Of a DNA stretch of 64,000 nucleotides, positions 34,019 through 42,381 are shown piece after piece. The position numbers and the translations under genes are program-made. How positions within the stretch are numbered: position 1 is the stretch's first letter; each line of letters begins with the position of its first letter. Below the pieces are notes generated by a model that had not been told where the DNA came from, did no database searches, and saw nothing but the letters and a program-made list of their open reading frames with translations. The DNA is from Paenibacillus sp. USDA918EY (GTDB lineage Bacteria; Bacillota; Bacilli; Paenibacillales; Paenibacillaceae), in the NCBI RefSeq assembly GCF_009870825.1, contig NZ_WTWY01000003.1, positions 425,712 to 489,711 on the forward strand, read 5' to 3'.

Positions 34019-35803
34019 TTATAAGTCAGCGTTGCCTTCCATAATGCGGCGGATCTCCTCCAGCGGCGCCTTCGGCCGCCTGTCGTAGGTGAGCAGGCCG
34101 TTGATCTCCTGCTCCACGTCCGTCAGCTGGGTATAGCAGTATCCCTGAATCACCGGGGATGAGAACATCGGAGCGACAACCGCCCGGAGCCTTTGCAGGA
34201 AATCCTCCTCATTTTCGGCGCCGGAATATCCCCAGCCATCCCAATCGCTTTTTTTGTAGGCGATGCCGCCGAATTCGGACACCAGGATCGGCTGGCCCTG
34301 ATAGGACGCCCCGCCGACGAAAATCCGCCGTCGAGCCGGCATCGCTTCCACCGCGGCGGCCGCCGAAGCATATCGTTCCTCCAGCACTTCCCGGCGGCTC
34401 TCGTAATCATGGATCGTGACGAGATCCGTGGTCATATGCTCCCAGCCGTCGTTATAAATGACCGGCCTCGTGTCGTCGAGCGACTTCGTCAGATGGTACA
34501 TTGCCAGACCGTGCTGCTGCTGGCGCCGATCGACCAGAACGTTCGGAATGCCCCAGCTTTCGTTCAGCGGAACCCAGGCCACGATGCACGGATGGTTGTA
34601 ATCGCGGTCCATAATCTCCTGCCATTCCCGGGTGAAGCGGCGCACATACGCTGCCGAATAATCGTAAGCGTTCGCCGCCTCGCTCCACAGCAGCAGCCCG
34701 AGCTTGTCGCACCAATAAAGGAACCGGGGATCTTCGGTTTTCTGATGTTTTCTTGCGCCGTTGAAGCCCATCAATTTCGCGAGCTCGACGTCCCGCCGCA
34801 GCGCTTCGTCGGAAGGCGCGGTGAGGATTCCGTCCGGAAAATACCCTTGGTCCAGCACCAGCCTTTGAAAATATGGGCGGTTATTCAGGCACAGGATACC
34901 GTCCTGGATGGACACCTTCCGCATGCCGAAATAACTCGTCACGTCGTCCAGCACCTCTTCGCCCTGCATCAGGCGGAGCCGGATATCGTATAAATTCGGC
35001 TTCTCCGGGCTCCATAAACGCCCCTGCCCATGATCCATGAAATCGTTCAGCCCGATCGACCGCGTCTCCTCCGCATGGTTGACGAAGTACTGATCCTCCG
35101 CCACCGCCTCGCTTTGGAAAGTTATGGTCACCTGCAGCCTTAAATCGCCGGACGGCTTCCAGCCCTGCACGAAGGTGGATAACCGGATTTCATTGCGGTC
35201 GATGTCCGGCGTAAGCTTGATCTTGTCCAGATGGGCCGGCGCCAGCGGCTCCAGCCATACGCTTTGCCAGATGCCGGTCGTGCGCGTGTAAAAAATGCTT
35301 GCCGATTGCTCCTGCCAGTACTGCTTTCCCCTCGGCAGCGTCACGTCCCGGCTGAAATCCTCCGCTTTGACCACGAGGATGTTGCCATGATCGGCGAGCG
35401 CAGGCGTAATATCCGCTTGGAAAGGCGTATGGCCTCCCTCATGCACGGCCACCAGATGGCCGTTCACCCACACCTTCGCCGCATAATCCACGGCGCCGAA
35501 ATGGAGCATGATCCGCCTTCCCCTCCAGTCCGCCGGAACGTCGAAGCCCCGCCGGTACCAGACGACATCATGGAATGACGGGTCGCCGATGCCGCTCAGT
35601 TCGCTTTGAAATGTAAAGGGGACCTGTATTTCCTTCGTAAACGAACCGGCTTTATTTTCCAAATACCATCGTTCGTCCTCCCCGACGACTGCATCGTCAA
35701 ACTCGAATGCCCACGCTCCGTTCAAACTGACCCATTCCTGCCGCATAAATTGCGGTCTGGGATATTCCGGGCGCGGCGGCGCTTTGCTGCATTGTTCCCC
35801 CAT
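34019..35803 (-). CDS. GH2-family glycoside hydrolase (first of a tandem pair)
   Basis: A 594-residue cytoplasmic GH2 enzyme with the same domain order as its neighbour (PQFMRQEWVSLNGAWAFEFDD at the start, barrel with WVPLNESWG acid/base and ILVSEFGGIAY nucleophile). It lacks a signal sequence. First gene of the hydrolase operon, with a clear sigma-A promoter at 35877-35905. The start follows AAAGGAG. It and the following gene share the same overall architecture but differ widely in sequence, implying an old duplication and probably different linkages. Confidence 0.92.
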   Translation of the reverse strand: MGEQCSKAPPRPEYPRPQFMRQEWVSLNGAWAFEFDDAVVGEDERWYLENKAGSFTKEIQVPFTFQSELSGIGDPSFHDVVWYRRGFDVPADWRGRRIMLHFGAVDYAAKVWVNGHLVAVHEGGHTPFQADITPALADHGNILVVKAEDFSRDVTLPRGKQYWQEQSASIFYTRTTGIWQSVWLEPLAPAHLDKIKLTPDIDRNEIRLSTFVQGWKPSGDLRLQVTITFQSEAVAEDQYFVNHAEETRSIGLNDFMDHGQGRLWSPEKPNLYDIRLRLMQGEEVLDDVTSYFGMRKVSIQDGILCLNNRPYFQRLVLDQGYFPDGILTAPSDEALRRDVELAKLMGFNGARKHQKTEDPRFLYWCDKLGLLLWSEAANAYDYSAAYVRRFTREWQEIMDRDYNHPCIVAWVPLNESWGIPNVLVDRRQQQHGLAMYHLTKSLDDTRPVIYNDGWEHMTTDLVTIHDYESRREVLEERYASAAAAVEAMPARRRIFVGGASYQGQPILVSEFGGIAYKKSDWDGWGYSGAENEEDFLQRLRAVVAPMFSSPVIQGYCYTQLTDVEQEINGLLTYDRRPKAPLEEIRRIMEGNADL

Positions 35804-35876
35804 GTGCCATTCGCTCCTTTGGTTAACTAGAAAGTTAATTAATTATTTTAGAATGAGTCACTGAATTCTCACGTAG

Positions 35877-35905
35877 ATATTAAAATAAACGTGATATATA
35901 GTCAA
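35877..35905 (-). promoter_or_regulatory. Sigma-A promoter of GH2-GH2-GH43-GH172 operon
   Basis: On the minus strand, TTGACT (35900-35905) and TAATAT (35877-35882) are separated by exactly 17 nt, 74 nt upstream of the first GH2 start. The surrounding DNA is strongly AT-rich. Confidence 0.8.
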
Positions 35906-36071
35906 CGAAATTATTATTTGATTAATTAAATAGTTATCTAAATGATCCACGTCCGTTTCCTGCCGGAGGTGGATGAGCGGATTACCGGCGGCGCCTGCCT
36001 GTTCGGCAGGTAATTCGGCAGCGACGGACAGGGTATTCATGTCCCGCATCCGCATGAAGCAGCAGACATAG

Positions 36072-36108
36072 GCCAGACGGTCATGTTTTTCGGAACATGC
36101 CGTTTGGC
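36072..36108. terminator. Hairpin downstream of the sugar importer operon
   Basis: GCCAgACGGtCATGTT pairs imperfectly with AACATGcCGTtTGGC. It lies just behind the second permease gene, in the 338-nt gap before the GH2 promoter. It lacks a long T run, so it is a weak terminator or processing hairpin. Nothing else is evident in 35906-36141. Confidence 0.45.
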
Positions 36109-36141
36109 CTGCGCCTCTGTTCTGAAGCTCTTTTCGCGCAC

Positions 36142-37044
36142 CTAGCCTTTTATTGAGCCTACATATACACCTTTGACGAAATACTTTTGCAGGAACGGGT
36201 ACACGAGCAGAATCGGGATCGTCGAGACCACGATCATGCAGTACTTCACGAGCTCCCGGTACGCGGTGGAGCTGCCCGCGCTGTCGATGACCACGCCGCC
36301 GGCGCTGCCCATCGTCGTTGCGGTCGAATCGTTCGCCACCAAAATTTCCTTCATCAGCAGCTGCAGCGGGAACAGGTTCCGGTCCTTCAGCAGCACCATG
36401 GCGTTAAACCATGAATTCCAGTTGCCGACCAGATAATAAAGGAAGATGACCGCCAGCGTAGCCTTCGACAGCGGCAGGATGACGTTCCAAAGAATCCGCG
36501 CCTGGCTCGCGCCGTCGATCGTCGCCGCCTCCTCCAGCTCCAGCGGAATCGCCTGGAATCCCGTCCGCAGAATAATCATGTTCCAGGTGCTGAGCGCCGT
36601 CGGCAGGATCATGGCCCATAAATTGTTGTACAAGCCGATATCCTTCATGAGCAGGAACCACGGAATCAGGCCGCCGCCGAAAAACATCGTCACCGTGATG
36701 ACGATCATGATGATGTTTTTGAAATAGAGATCGCGGCGGGATAAAACATACGCGCCCAGAACGGTCATCACCATGTTGACGAGCGTGCCCAAGCCGACGT
36801 AAATCATCGTGTTTCTATATCCGACGAGCAGGCTGTTGTCCTTGAAAATCAGCTTGTAGCCGTCAAGCGTAAAGCCAAGCGGTTTCAGCAGCAGGCCTTT
36901 ATGGGCGACAAGCTTGGCCGGATCGCTAAAGGACGCAAATATGATATGCAGGATCGGATATAGACAAGCCACCGTCAGCATGGTCAGCAGCACGTAGTTG
37001 ACGACGTCGAATACCCGGTTCCCGAACGTTTTGCGCTTTCTCAT
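36142..37044 (-). CDS. Carbohydrate ABC transporter permease (LplC/YtcP-like)
   Basis: A 300-residue inner-membrane permease of the CUT1-type sugar importer class, with six transmembrane segments. The EAA-type coupling motif reads EEAATIDGASQARILWNVILP (read in parts, near residues 182-202). It ends with the YtcP-type tail FLQKYFVKGVYVGSIKG. It pairs with the permease encoded 15 nt upstream and the lipoprotein before that. Start follows AAGGAGACC. The importer's ATPase (an MsmX-type shared subunit) is not in the window, as is usual for this subclass. Confidence 0.93.
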   Translation of the reverse strand: MRKRKTFGNRVFDVVNYVLLTMLTVACLYPILHIIFASFSDPAKLVAHKGLLLKPLGFTLDGYKLIFKDNSLLVGYRNTMIYVGLGTLVNMVMTVLGAYVLSRRDLYFKNIIMIVITVTMFFGGGLIPWFLLMKDIGLYNNLWAMILPTALSTWNMIILRTGFQAIPLELEEAATIDGASQARILWNVILPLSKATLAVIFLYYLVGNWNSWFNAMVLLKDRNLFPLQLLMKEILVANDSTATTMGSAGGVVIDSAGSSTAYRELVKYCMIVVSTIPILLVYPFLQKYFVKGVYVGSIKG

Positions 37045-37059
37045 TTTTTGGTCTCCTTC

Positions 37060-38034
37060 CTACCACAAGCTGACTTCGGAGTTTCGCCTTGCGATCCGGT
37101 TCGTCGCCCAGAGCAGGGCAAAGTTCACCACGGAGCTGAACAGCCCTACCGCCGTGGAATAGCTCAGGCTGGCCTCCCTTAAGCCCCGGCGGTACACATA
37201 CGATGCGATGACGTCCGCCGTATCGTAGGTCAGCGGATTATAAAGAAGGATGATCTTTTCATAACCGGACGACATGAGCCCGCCGATGGCAAAAATAAAC
37301 AAGATGACGATCACGGGACTGATCTGAGGCAGCGTGATATGCCACATCTTCTTTATTCTTCCGACGCCGTCGATCTCGGCCGCTTCGTACAGGGCCGGAT
37401 CGATCGAACTCATCGCGGCCAGGTAAATGATGCTTTCCCAGCCGATGCTCTGCCAGATGCCCGAAAACGTATAGATCGCCCTGAACATGGACGAATATCC
37501 GAGCAGCGACGAGTAATCCTTGCCCGTGATAAACTGCAAAATCTGGGTGATGATGCCCTCGTCCGCCGTGAAGATATGAATCATGCCGCAAACGACCACG
37601 AGCGAAATGAAGTGAGGCATATAAGTAATGGTCTGCACCGTCTTTTTGAACTTGCCGTCCCGCGCCTCGTTCAGCATCAGCGCCAGAATGATCGGAGCGG
37701 TGAATCCGAACGCGATCCCCCACACGTTCAGCAGGAGCGTGTTTTTAACGATCCTCCAAAAATATGGCCCTTCAAAAAAATCGATAAAATGCTTTAAACC
37801 CACCCACGGACTGTCGGCGAACCCGAGCAGCGGCTTGTAATCCTTAAAGGCGATCAATATGCCCCACATCGGTCCATAGCAAAAGACCAGAAACCATGCG
37901 ACCACGGGAACGGCGAGCATGTAGACGAACCAGTTCTTTCTGAAGTCCTTTTTGATCACATGCCCGGTCTTCCGTTTGGGGCTGGGCGCCGTCATGCCGC
38001 GGCCATGTTCCCTGTTTTTCCGTAAAACCACCAT
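37060..38034 (-). CDS. Carbohydrate ABC transporter permease (LplB/YteP-like)
   Basis: A 324-residue sugar ABC permease. The first membrane segment starts FRKNWFVYMLAVPVVAWFLVF and the EAA-like loop reads YEAAEIDGVGRIKKMWHI. The frame stays open to 38202, but the ATG at 38034 follows AAGGAGGGGCAGAACG, and residues upstream of it are unlike the family, so 38034 is chosen. Second gene of the lipoprotein-permease-permease operon. It likely imports arabino- or galacto-oligosaccharides for the neighbouring intracellular hydrolases (inference). Confidence 0.92.
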   Translation of the reverse strand: MVVLRKNREHGRGMTAPSPKRKTGHVIKKDFRKNWFVYMLAVPVVAWFLVFCYGPMWGILIAFKDYKPLLGFADSPWVGLKHFIDFFEGPYFWRIVKNTLLLNVWGIAFGFTAPIILALMLNEARDGKFKKTVQTITYMPHFISLVVVCGMIHIFTADEGIITQILQFITGKDYSSLLGYSSMFRAIYTFSGIWQSIGWESIIYLAAMSSIDPALYEAAEIDGVGRIKKMWHITLPQISPVIVILFIFAIGGLMSSGYEKIILLYNPLTYDTADVIASYVYRRGLREASLSYSTAVGLFSSVVNFALLWATNRIARRNSEVSLW

Positions 38035-38220
38035 CGTTCTGCCCCTCCTTCGCATCTCTTCGTCTTCCTCTTTCTCCGATTCCAGCACAAGCGATTTCCT
38101 TCGGCGGACGGCCATTCCCTGATTGGACGGCGATGAAGGTCCGAGCCATCCGCGGCGACCGCAGACGGCTCGGCCTTGAGAGAAACCGGCGCACGCATGC
38201 ACCGGCTTCCCTGCCCGTCG

Positions 38221-39951
38221 CTATCTCTGGTTATAGCGGTCAAGAGCGGCCTGATGGATGCTCAGGAACTCGTCCAAGCCCATTTTTTTGGCTTCACTCA
38301 AAAACTTGTCGTAAGCGTCAACCGGCAGCTCGCCCATGATGATTTTGGCGAAATATTCGCCCCGCAGCGTCGACAGCTGATTGCCCAGTTCCGCCTCGCG
38401 CGAAGCTTCCTCCTGCGTAAACGTGATCGGCGGCACGGCCATGCTCGTGTCCATGTTCTCCGTCCAATATTTCCGGATTTCGCCGGAATAACTTCCTTTG
38501 GCGACGATCAGCGGATTGGAGTTATGCTCGTCGCGGATATCCGGCCAGCTGTGCATGCGGTATTTGAGGAGCGTCGTCGCTACGGGCTGTCCGTCCGGAT
38601 CTTTGTAAATATAGCTGTCCTCCGGGAAATACGGCTTGCCGTTTTCGTCGATCAAATGCATCGTGCCGTATTCGCCGTAGTTCAAGATCTCCCAGCCTTT
38701 TTTGCTGTAGTTGAAATCAAGCCACGCCATGGCTGCCTCGACGTCCTTGCACTTGGTCGTGATCGCGGCCGCGCGGCCGGTTCTTTTGAAATTTTTATAC
38801 GTGGTCGCGGATTGATCCCCGGCATTCAAGACCGGATTCAGCGCCCCTACGAAATCGATGTTGTTTTGCTGCTTCCAGTAGCTCCACATCGTATCGGGAG
38901 AGTCCATCATGACCGCGGTTTTGCCCGAGATGGCGCTCGCCATGCGCTGGTTGAAGTCGGCGGTTGCCCAATCGCGGTTCAGGAGCCCTTCCTTGTTCCA
39001 TTGCTGCATGGTGGCCAAATATTCCTTGGCCTTCGGCTGGGCCGGTCCCCACGCCACCTTTCCGTTGCCGTCAAGGAAGGTCCAATCCCACACGCCAAAC
39101 GCCCCGTTGATGATGCCGGTGAAGATTTGGCCGTACGTCGATCCGTAGTTCAGCGGCTCGCTATAGCCGACTTCCTTGCATTTTTTCAAAAACGCATGCC
39201 ATTCTTCGATCGTGTTCGGCACTTCCATCCCCGTCTTTTCGAGCGCTTCCTTCTTGATCAGCATCCCGAACCAAGTCCATTCCGAATAAGGGGCGATGCC
39301 GTAAAACCCAAGCAGCTTGCCGCTGTCCGTCACCGTCGTTTTCCTTCTCGTTTCGTCCGAATTCCGCCATGCGGTATAGTTCGGAGCGTATTTCTCCATT
39401 TTGTCCGTCAGATCCAAGTAAGCGCCGTCGTTGACGCCCGCTTCAAGTCCGCCCGGATAACGTTCGGGATTGATGATGATGTCCGGCAGCTCGCCGGAGG
39501 AAATCATGAGCGTAAATGCGTCCGCTTCCTGACCGACCGGCGGGGTAATGAAATTGACCTTGATGCCGGTCAGCTTTTCGACCTGCTTCTGCACCGCATG
39601 ATTGTTCATGTCCGGGATTTGAGGATCGGCGGGCATCCAGACGTTCAGAGTAACGTCCTTTTTGTAGGGATAAGCCGAGTAGTCTTGAGGAATCTTCTGT
39701 TCGAACAAATCTCCCAAATACGTATCGTTCATGGTGTTATTGACTTCGTCTTTTTGCTCTTGCGTCGGCGTTTTGTTGCCCCGGATGTTCGTGCTGATGT
39801 CCTTGAACTCCACCTTCTCCTTGTTGGCGACCTCCGTCTCCGGCGTGGCCGTTTCCGCCGATTCGTCCTTGCTGCCGCTGCAAGCAGCGGTCGAAATGAC
39901 GATCGACGACACCACCAGCAAACTTAAAAGCCGTTTCGTGATTTTCCCCAT
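38221..39951 (-). CDS. Extracellular solute-binding lipoprotein of sugar ABC transporter (LplA-like)
   Basis: A 576-residue lipoprotein of the long LplA/YtcQ binding-protein class. The leader MGKITKRLLSLLVVSSIVIS ends in a lipobox TAAC (Cys24), so the protein is anchored to the outer face of the membrane. It captures oligosaccharides and delivers them to the two permeases encoded downstream. The ATG at 39951 follows GGGGGGAT; an upstream in-frame Met at 40008 is not credible because it would bury the signal peptide. Expression is from a near-consensus promoter overlapped by a cre site. Confidence 0.94.
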   Translation of the reverse strand: MGKITKRLLSLLVVSSIVISTAACSGSKDESAETATPETEVANKEKVEFKDISTNIRGNKTPTQEQKDEVNNTMNDTYLGDLFEQKIPQDYSAYPYKKDVTLNVWMPADPQIPDMNNHAVQKQVEKLTGIKVNFITPPVGQEADAFTLMISSGELPDIIINPERYPGGLEAGVNDGAYLDLTDKMEKYAPNYTAWRNSDETRRKTTVTDSGKLLGFYGIAPYSEWTWFGMLIKKEALEKTGMEVPNTIEEWHAFLKKCKEVGYSEPLNYGSTYGQIFTGIINGAFGVWDWTFLDGNGKVAWGPAQPKAKEYLATMQQWNKEGLLNRDWATADFNQRMASAISGKTAVMMDSPDTMWSYWKQQNNIDFVGALNPVLNAGDQSATTYKNFKRTGRAAAITTKCKDVEAAMAWLDFNYSKKGWEILNYGEYGTMHLIDENGKPYFPEDSYIYKDPDGQPVATTLLKYRMHSWPDIRDEHNSNPLIVAKGSYSGEIRKYWTENMDTSMAVPPITFTQEEASREAELGNQLSTLRGEYFAKIIMGELPVDAYDKFLSEAKKMGLDEFLSIHQAALDRYNQR

Positions 39952-40034
39952 GCAAATCCCCCCGCATATCGATTTTGGAATAATACCCGACCTCTCGTAT
40001 TGCCTCATTTTCCATTTCCTGTATGTTCACACAA

Positions 40035-40063
40035 AGTATAATTTTGCCGCGATGTACTGTCAA
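40035..40063 (-). promoter_or_regulatory. Sigma-A promoter of sugar importer operon
   Basis: On the minus strand, consensus TTGACA (40058-40063) and TATACT (40035-40040) are separated by 17 nt, 83 nt upstream of the lipoprotein start. Confidence 0.85.
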
Positions 40064-40071
40064 CGCTTTCA
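40058..40071 (-). promoter_or_regulatory. CcpA cre site over the importer -35
   Basis: TGAAAGCGTTGACA on the minus strand fits the classical cre consensus TGWNANCGNTNWCA at every position. It includes the whole -35 hexamer, so CcpA binding would block RNA polymerase. This implies glucose repression of the importer. Confidence 0.8.
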
Positions 40072-40309
40072 TTTTGATTTTTTGTAATAAAATATTTTGA
40101 TAATTCAAATGCACTTCGAATAAAAAATATACGAGATAACATATTCCAGATGGATAAACCTTTGGTGAATAAGGCCAATTTAGCAAAGAAGAGTTTGTTT
40201 AAGCTAATGAAACATGCACAGATCACCCATTTAGAACTATATAAAAAAGTCTAACTGTTACAATTTTCTTGTAACTATAGGCCTGGCAAAACCCGCCCCT
40301 CCGCTTGTC

Positions 40310-41263
40310 CTATTCGCCTGAAGGGAGCGGGAGAGCGTGCTCATCGCTGGCGGGTATCCCAAAATCCGGCGTGCCGTCCGGTTTCCACCCGAATTTTTGA
40401 ATGCGCGTCGCCCGTAAAGCGGTATCTTCCCCGGGTGCGGACAATGCATGATAGACGATCCAGTCCTCCCGGCCGTCCGGGGATGTCGTGAAGCTGTTAT
40501 GCCCCGTGGCATACACCTTATTCTCCACGCTCTTGCGGAAAACGGGCTCCGGCGATTTGCTCCAGGAAGACGGAAGCATCGGATCGGCCCCTTCGTCCAT
40601 GGTCAGCATGCCCAGCGCATAATCCTCGGACCAGGTCGTGCTTGCCGAGTAGACCAAAAACAGGCGTCCATTGCGCCGAAGCACGACCGGACCTTCGTTA
40701 ATGGCCATGCCCCCCTGCTTCTCCCAGGCCAGTGTCGGCGCCGTCAGAAGCGCATGCCCGCCGGTCAACTCGGTCGGACCCGCCATGCGCATAATATAGA
40801 CGGCCGAGCCGTAATCGGGAAAATGCCCGTATCCGGCATACAAAAAATAAAGTTCTCCCCCCAGCTTCATCACGGTGCCGTCCAGTCCCGGAACCGGCGT
40901 CTGCAACGCGCCGCGCCACACCCACTGTCCTTGCATGGGATTCGCGCTTTCGTTTTCCAGTACACAGATCCGCCGGGTCGCGTCGCCGCCTCCGCCGCTC
41001 GCCGTGAAATAGACGTACCATTTTTCGTTCAGATAGTGGATTTCCGGCGCCCATAGCTCATGGCTGTATGCCCCTCCCGGCTCAGGTATCCATATCACCG
41101 TTCGATCCCCCTTGGCGATTTCGCTCAGACGGGCCGATCGGCTCAGTTCCAACCGGTCTCCCCTAGTGCACATGAAATAATAAAATCCGTCCGCATGCTT
41201 GTACACCCAAGGATCGGCCGACCCGGCCGCCACCGGATTGCGGAATGTCGTGGAATCGGTCAT
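40310..41263 (-). CDS. Cytoplasmic GH43-family enzyme (leaderless, CBM-less paralogue)
   Basis: A 317-residue GH43 enzyme with Asp in GSADPWVYKH, Asp in GLDGTVMK and Glu in INEGPVVLRR as the three catalytic acids. It has no signal peptide and no carbohydrate-binding module. It is strongly similar to the catalytic module of the secreted GH43 at 30766-32190, and stops at PLPSGE, exactly where the larger protein passes into its CBM linker. Probably an intracellular arabinofuranosidase or xylosidase on imported oligosaccharides. ATG at 41263 follows AGGAGAGATGGGGAAGCG. Its downstream gap, about 240 nt up to the importer promoter, holds AT-rich DNA with no gene. Confidence 0.91.
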   Translation of the reverse strand: MTDSTTFRNPVAAGSADPWVYKHADGFYYFMCTRGDRLELSRSARLSEIAKGDRTVIWIPEPGGAYSHELWAPEIHYLNEKWYVYFTASGGGGDATRRICVLENESANPMQGQWVWRGALQTPVPGLDGTVMKLGGELYFLYAGYGHFPDYGSAVYIMRMAGPTELTGGHALLTAPTLAWEKQGGMAINEGPVVLRRNGRLFLVYSASTTWSEDYALGMLTMDEGADPMLPSSWSKSPEPVFRKSVENKVYATGHNSFTTSPDGREDWIVYHALSAPGEDTALRATRIQKFGWKPDGTPDFGIPASDEHALPLPSGE

Positions 41264-41454
41264 CGCTTCCCCATCTCTCCTTTCTCTTCGTCCCATGTTC
41301 AGGCTGATCGCTAAAGCCGAGGCCTTTGGATCTCTTGATCAGGATCATGCCCCCCTTCCATTTCTATTATCCGGGTGGCCGCGAAGCCAATCAATTGCGA
41401 TATCGATTTGATTTCCTGCAAAAAAAGAATCACCTTGAATCGATTTCGACGGTC

Positions 41455-41483
41455 GAAAAAAAGAACCGCCCCGGGACGGTTCT
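41455..41483 (-). terminator. Terminator of AraC gene
   Basis: AGAACCG and CGGTTCT form a stem followed on the minus strand by seven T. It lies just beyond the AraC stop at 41497 and separates it from the GH43 gene. Confidence 0.8.
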
Positions 41484-41496
41484 GGTTCATGTCTAT

Positions 41497-42336
41497 TCAA
41501 CGCGCCTGTACTCGCCATTCGAGCGGCGTCACGCCGACCGACTTCACGAAGGAATCGTAAAACCGGCTGGAGGAGGTGAATCCGACTTCGGAGGAAATGG
41601 TCTCGATCGCTTTGTCGGTATGACGCAGCAGCCGCTTCGCTTCCGTCAGCCGCATATTGATGATGTATTGCTTGGGCGAGACGCCCACGGCTTCGGTAAA
41701 TTTTTTGCGGAGATTGCTTTCGGACAAGTAATGCCGCGCGGCAAGCTCGCTGACGGTCAGCGCGGTATAGTAACGGGAATGGATCTCCTTCAGCACTTCC
41801 TGAATGATGTTCCGGTCGTTTGCGCCGTTTGGTGCCGGCAGCTCTTCCGCCCGGCTTCGCTGAAAGAGCGTCAGCGTCGTCTCGAGCGCGAGCCGCATCA
41901 AATTATACGCATCCATTCCCGGCTCGCCTGACTTCCATTCCATTTCCAGCTGCGACAAGCACATATCCGCCCAGCGAAGCCGGTCTCCATTCAGATGGGC
42001 CCACTGAATTCGATGCGGATTGCTTTCACGGGCCGCAAACAAATGCCGGCAGTGCACCGGCAGCTTGTCATGGTTAAAGTGCACGGAAATGCCCTGCCAA
42101 GGCTCGGTGCTCACGAAACCGTGATGCAGACCGGGAGGAATCAGGATCAGGTCTCCCGCGGTTACCTTGATATTCTGTTCAGCCGAGCTGTAGAACCCCT
42201 CTCCTTCCAAAACAAGCGTCAACTCATCGCTTGCATGCGCATGCGACATAAAAAGGCCTTCTCCCTGCTCCAAATGAAACATATGGGGTTTGAAGCGCTC
42301 GATGCTGACAATGAACTGCAACTCATTCATATCCAT
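41497..42336 (-). CDS. AraC-family transcriptional regulator of the glycan locus
   Basis: A roughly 279-residue regulator with an N-terminal cupin sensor (HAHASDELTLVLEGEG; GDLILIPPGLHHGF) and a C-terminal AraC DNA-binding domain (ELAARHYLSESNLRKKFTEAVG; EVGFTSSSRFYDSFVKSVG). The start is 42336 or 42330: AAAGGA precedes the first by 9 nt and GGGAG precedes the second by 6. It lies 45 nt behind the ArsR-type regulator and is probably co-transcribed with it. It is the best candidate activator of the adjacent GH43 and importer genes. Confidence 0.9.
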   Translation of the reverse strand: MDMNELQFIVSIERFKPHMFHLEQGEGLFMSHAHASDELTLVLEGEGFYSSAEQNIKVTAGDLILIPPGLHHGFVSTEPWQGISVHFNHDKLPVHCRHLFAARESNPHRIQWAHLNGDRLRWADMCLSQLEMEWKSGEPGMDAYNLMRLALETTLTLFQRSRAEELPAPNGANDRNIIQEVLKEIHSRYYTALTVSELAARHYLSESNLRKKFTEAVGVSPKQYIINMRLTEAKRLLRHTDKAIETISSEVGFTSSSRFYDSFVKSVGVTPLEWRVQAR

Positions 42337-42381
42337 CTCCCGCAATCCTTTCAGGCATGGCTTTGCTTGGCTGCTTTGGCT

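Noticed and set aside
38176..39927. 583-codon open frame on the plus strand
   Set aside because: It lies wholly antisense to the sugar-binding lipoprotein, which has a lipobox, promoter and family match. High-GC codon bias leaves the opposite frame open. No ribosome binding site or recognisable motif.
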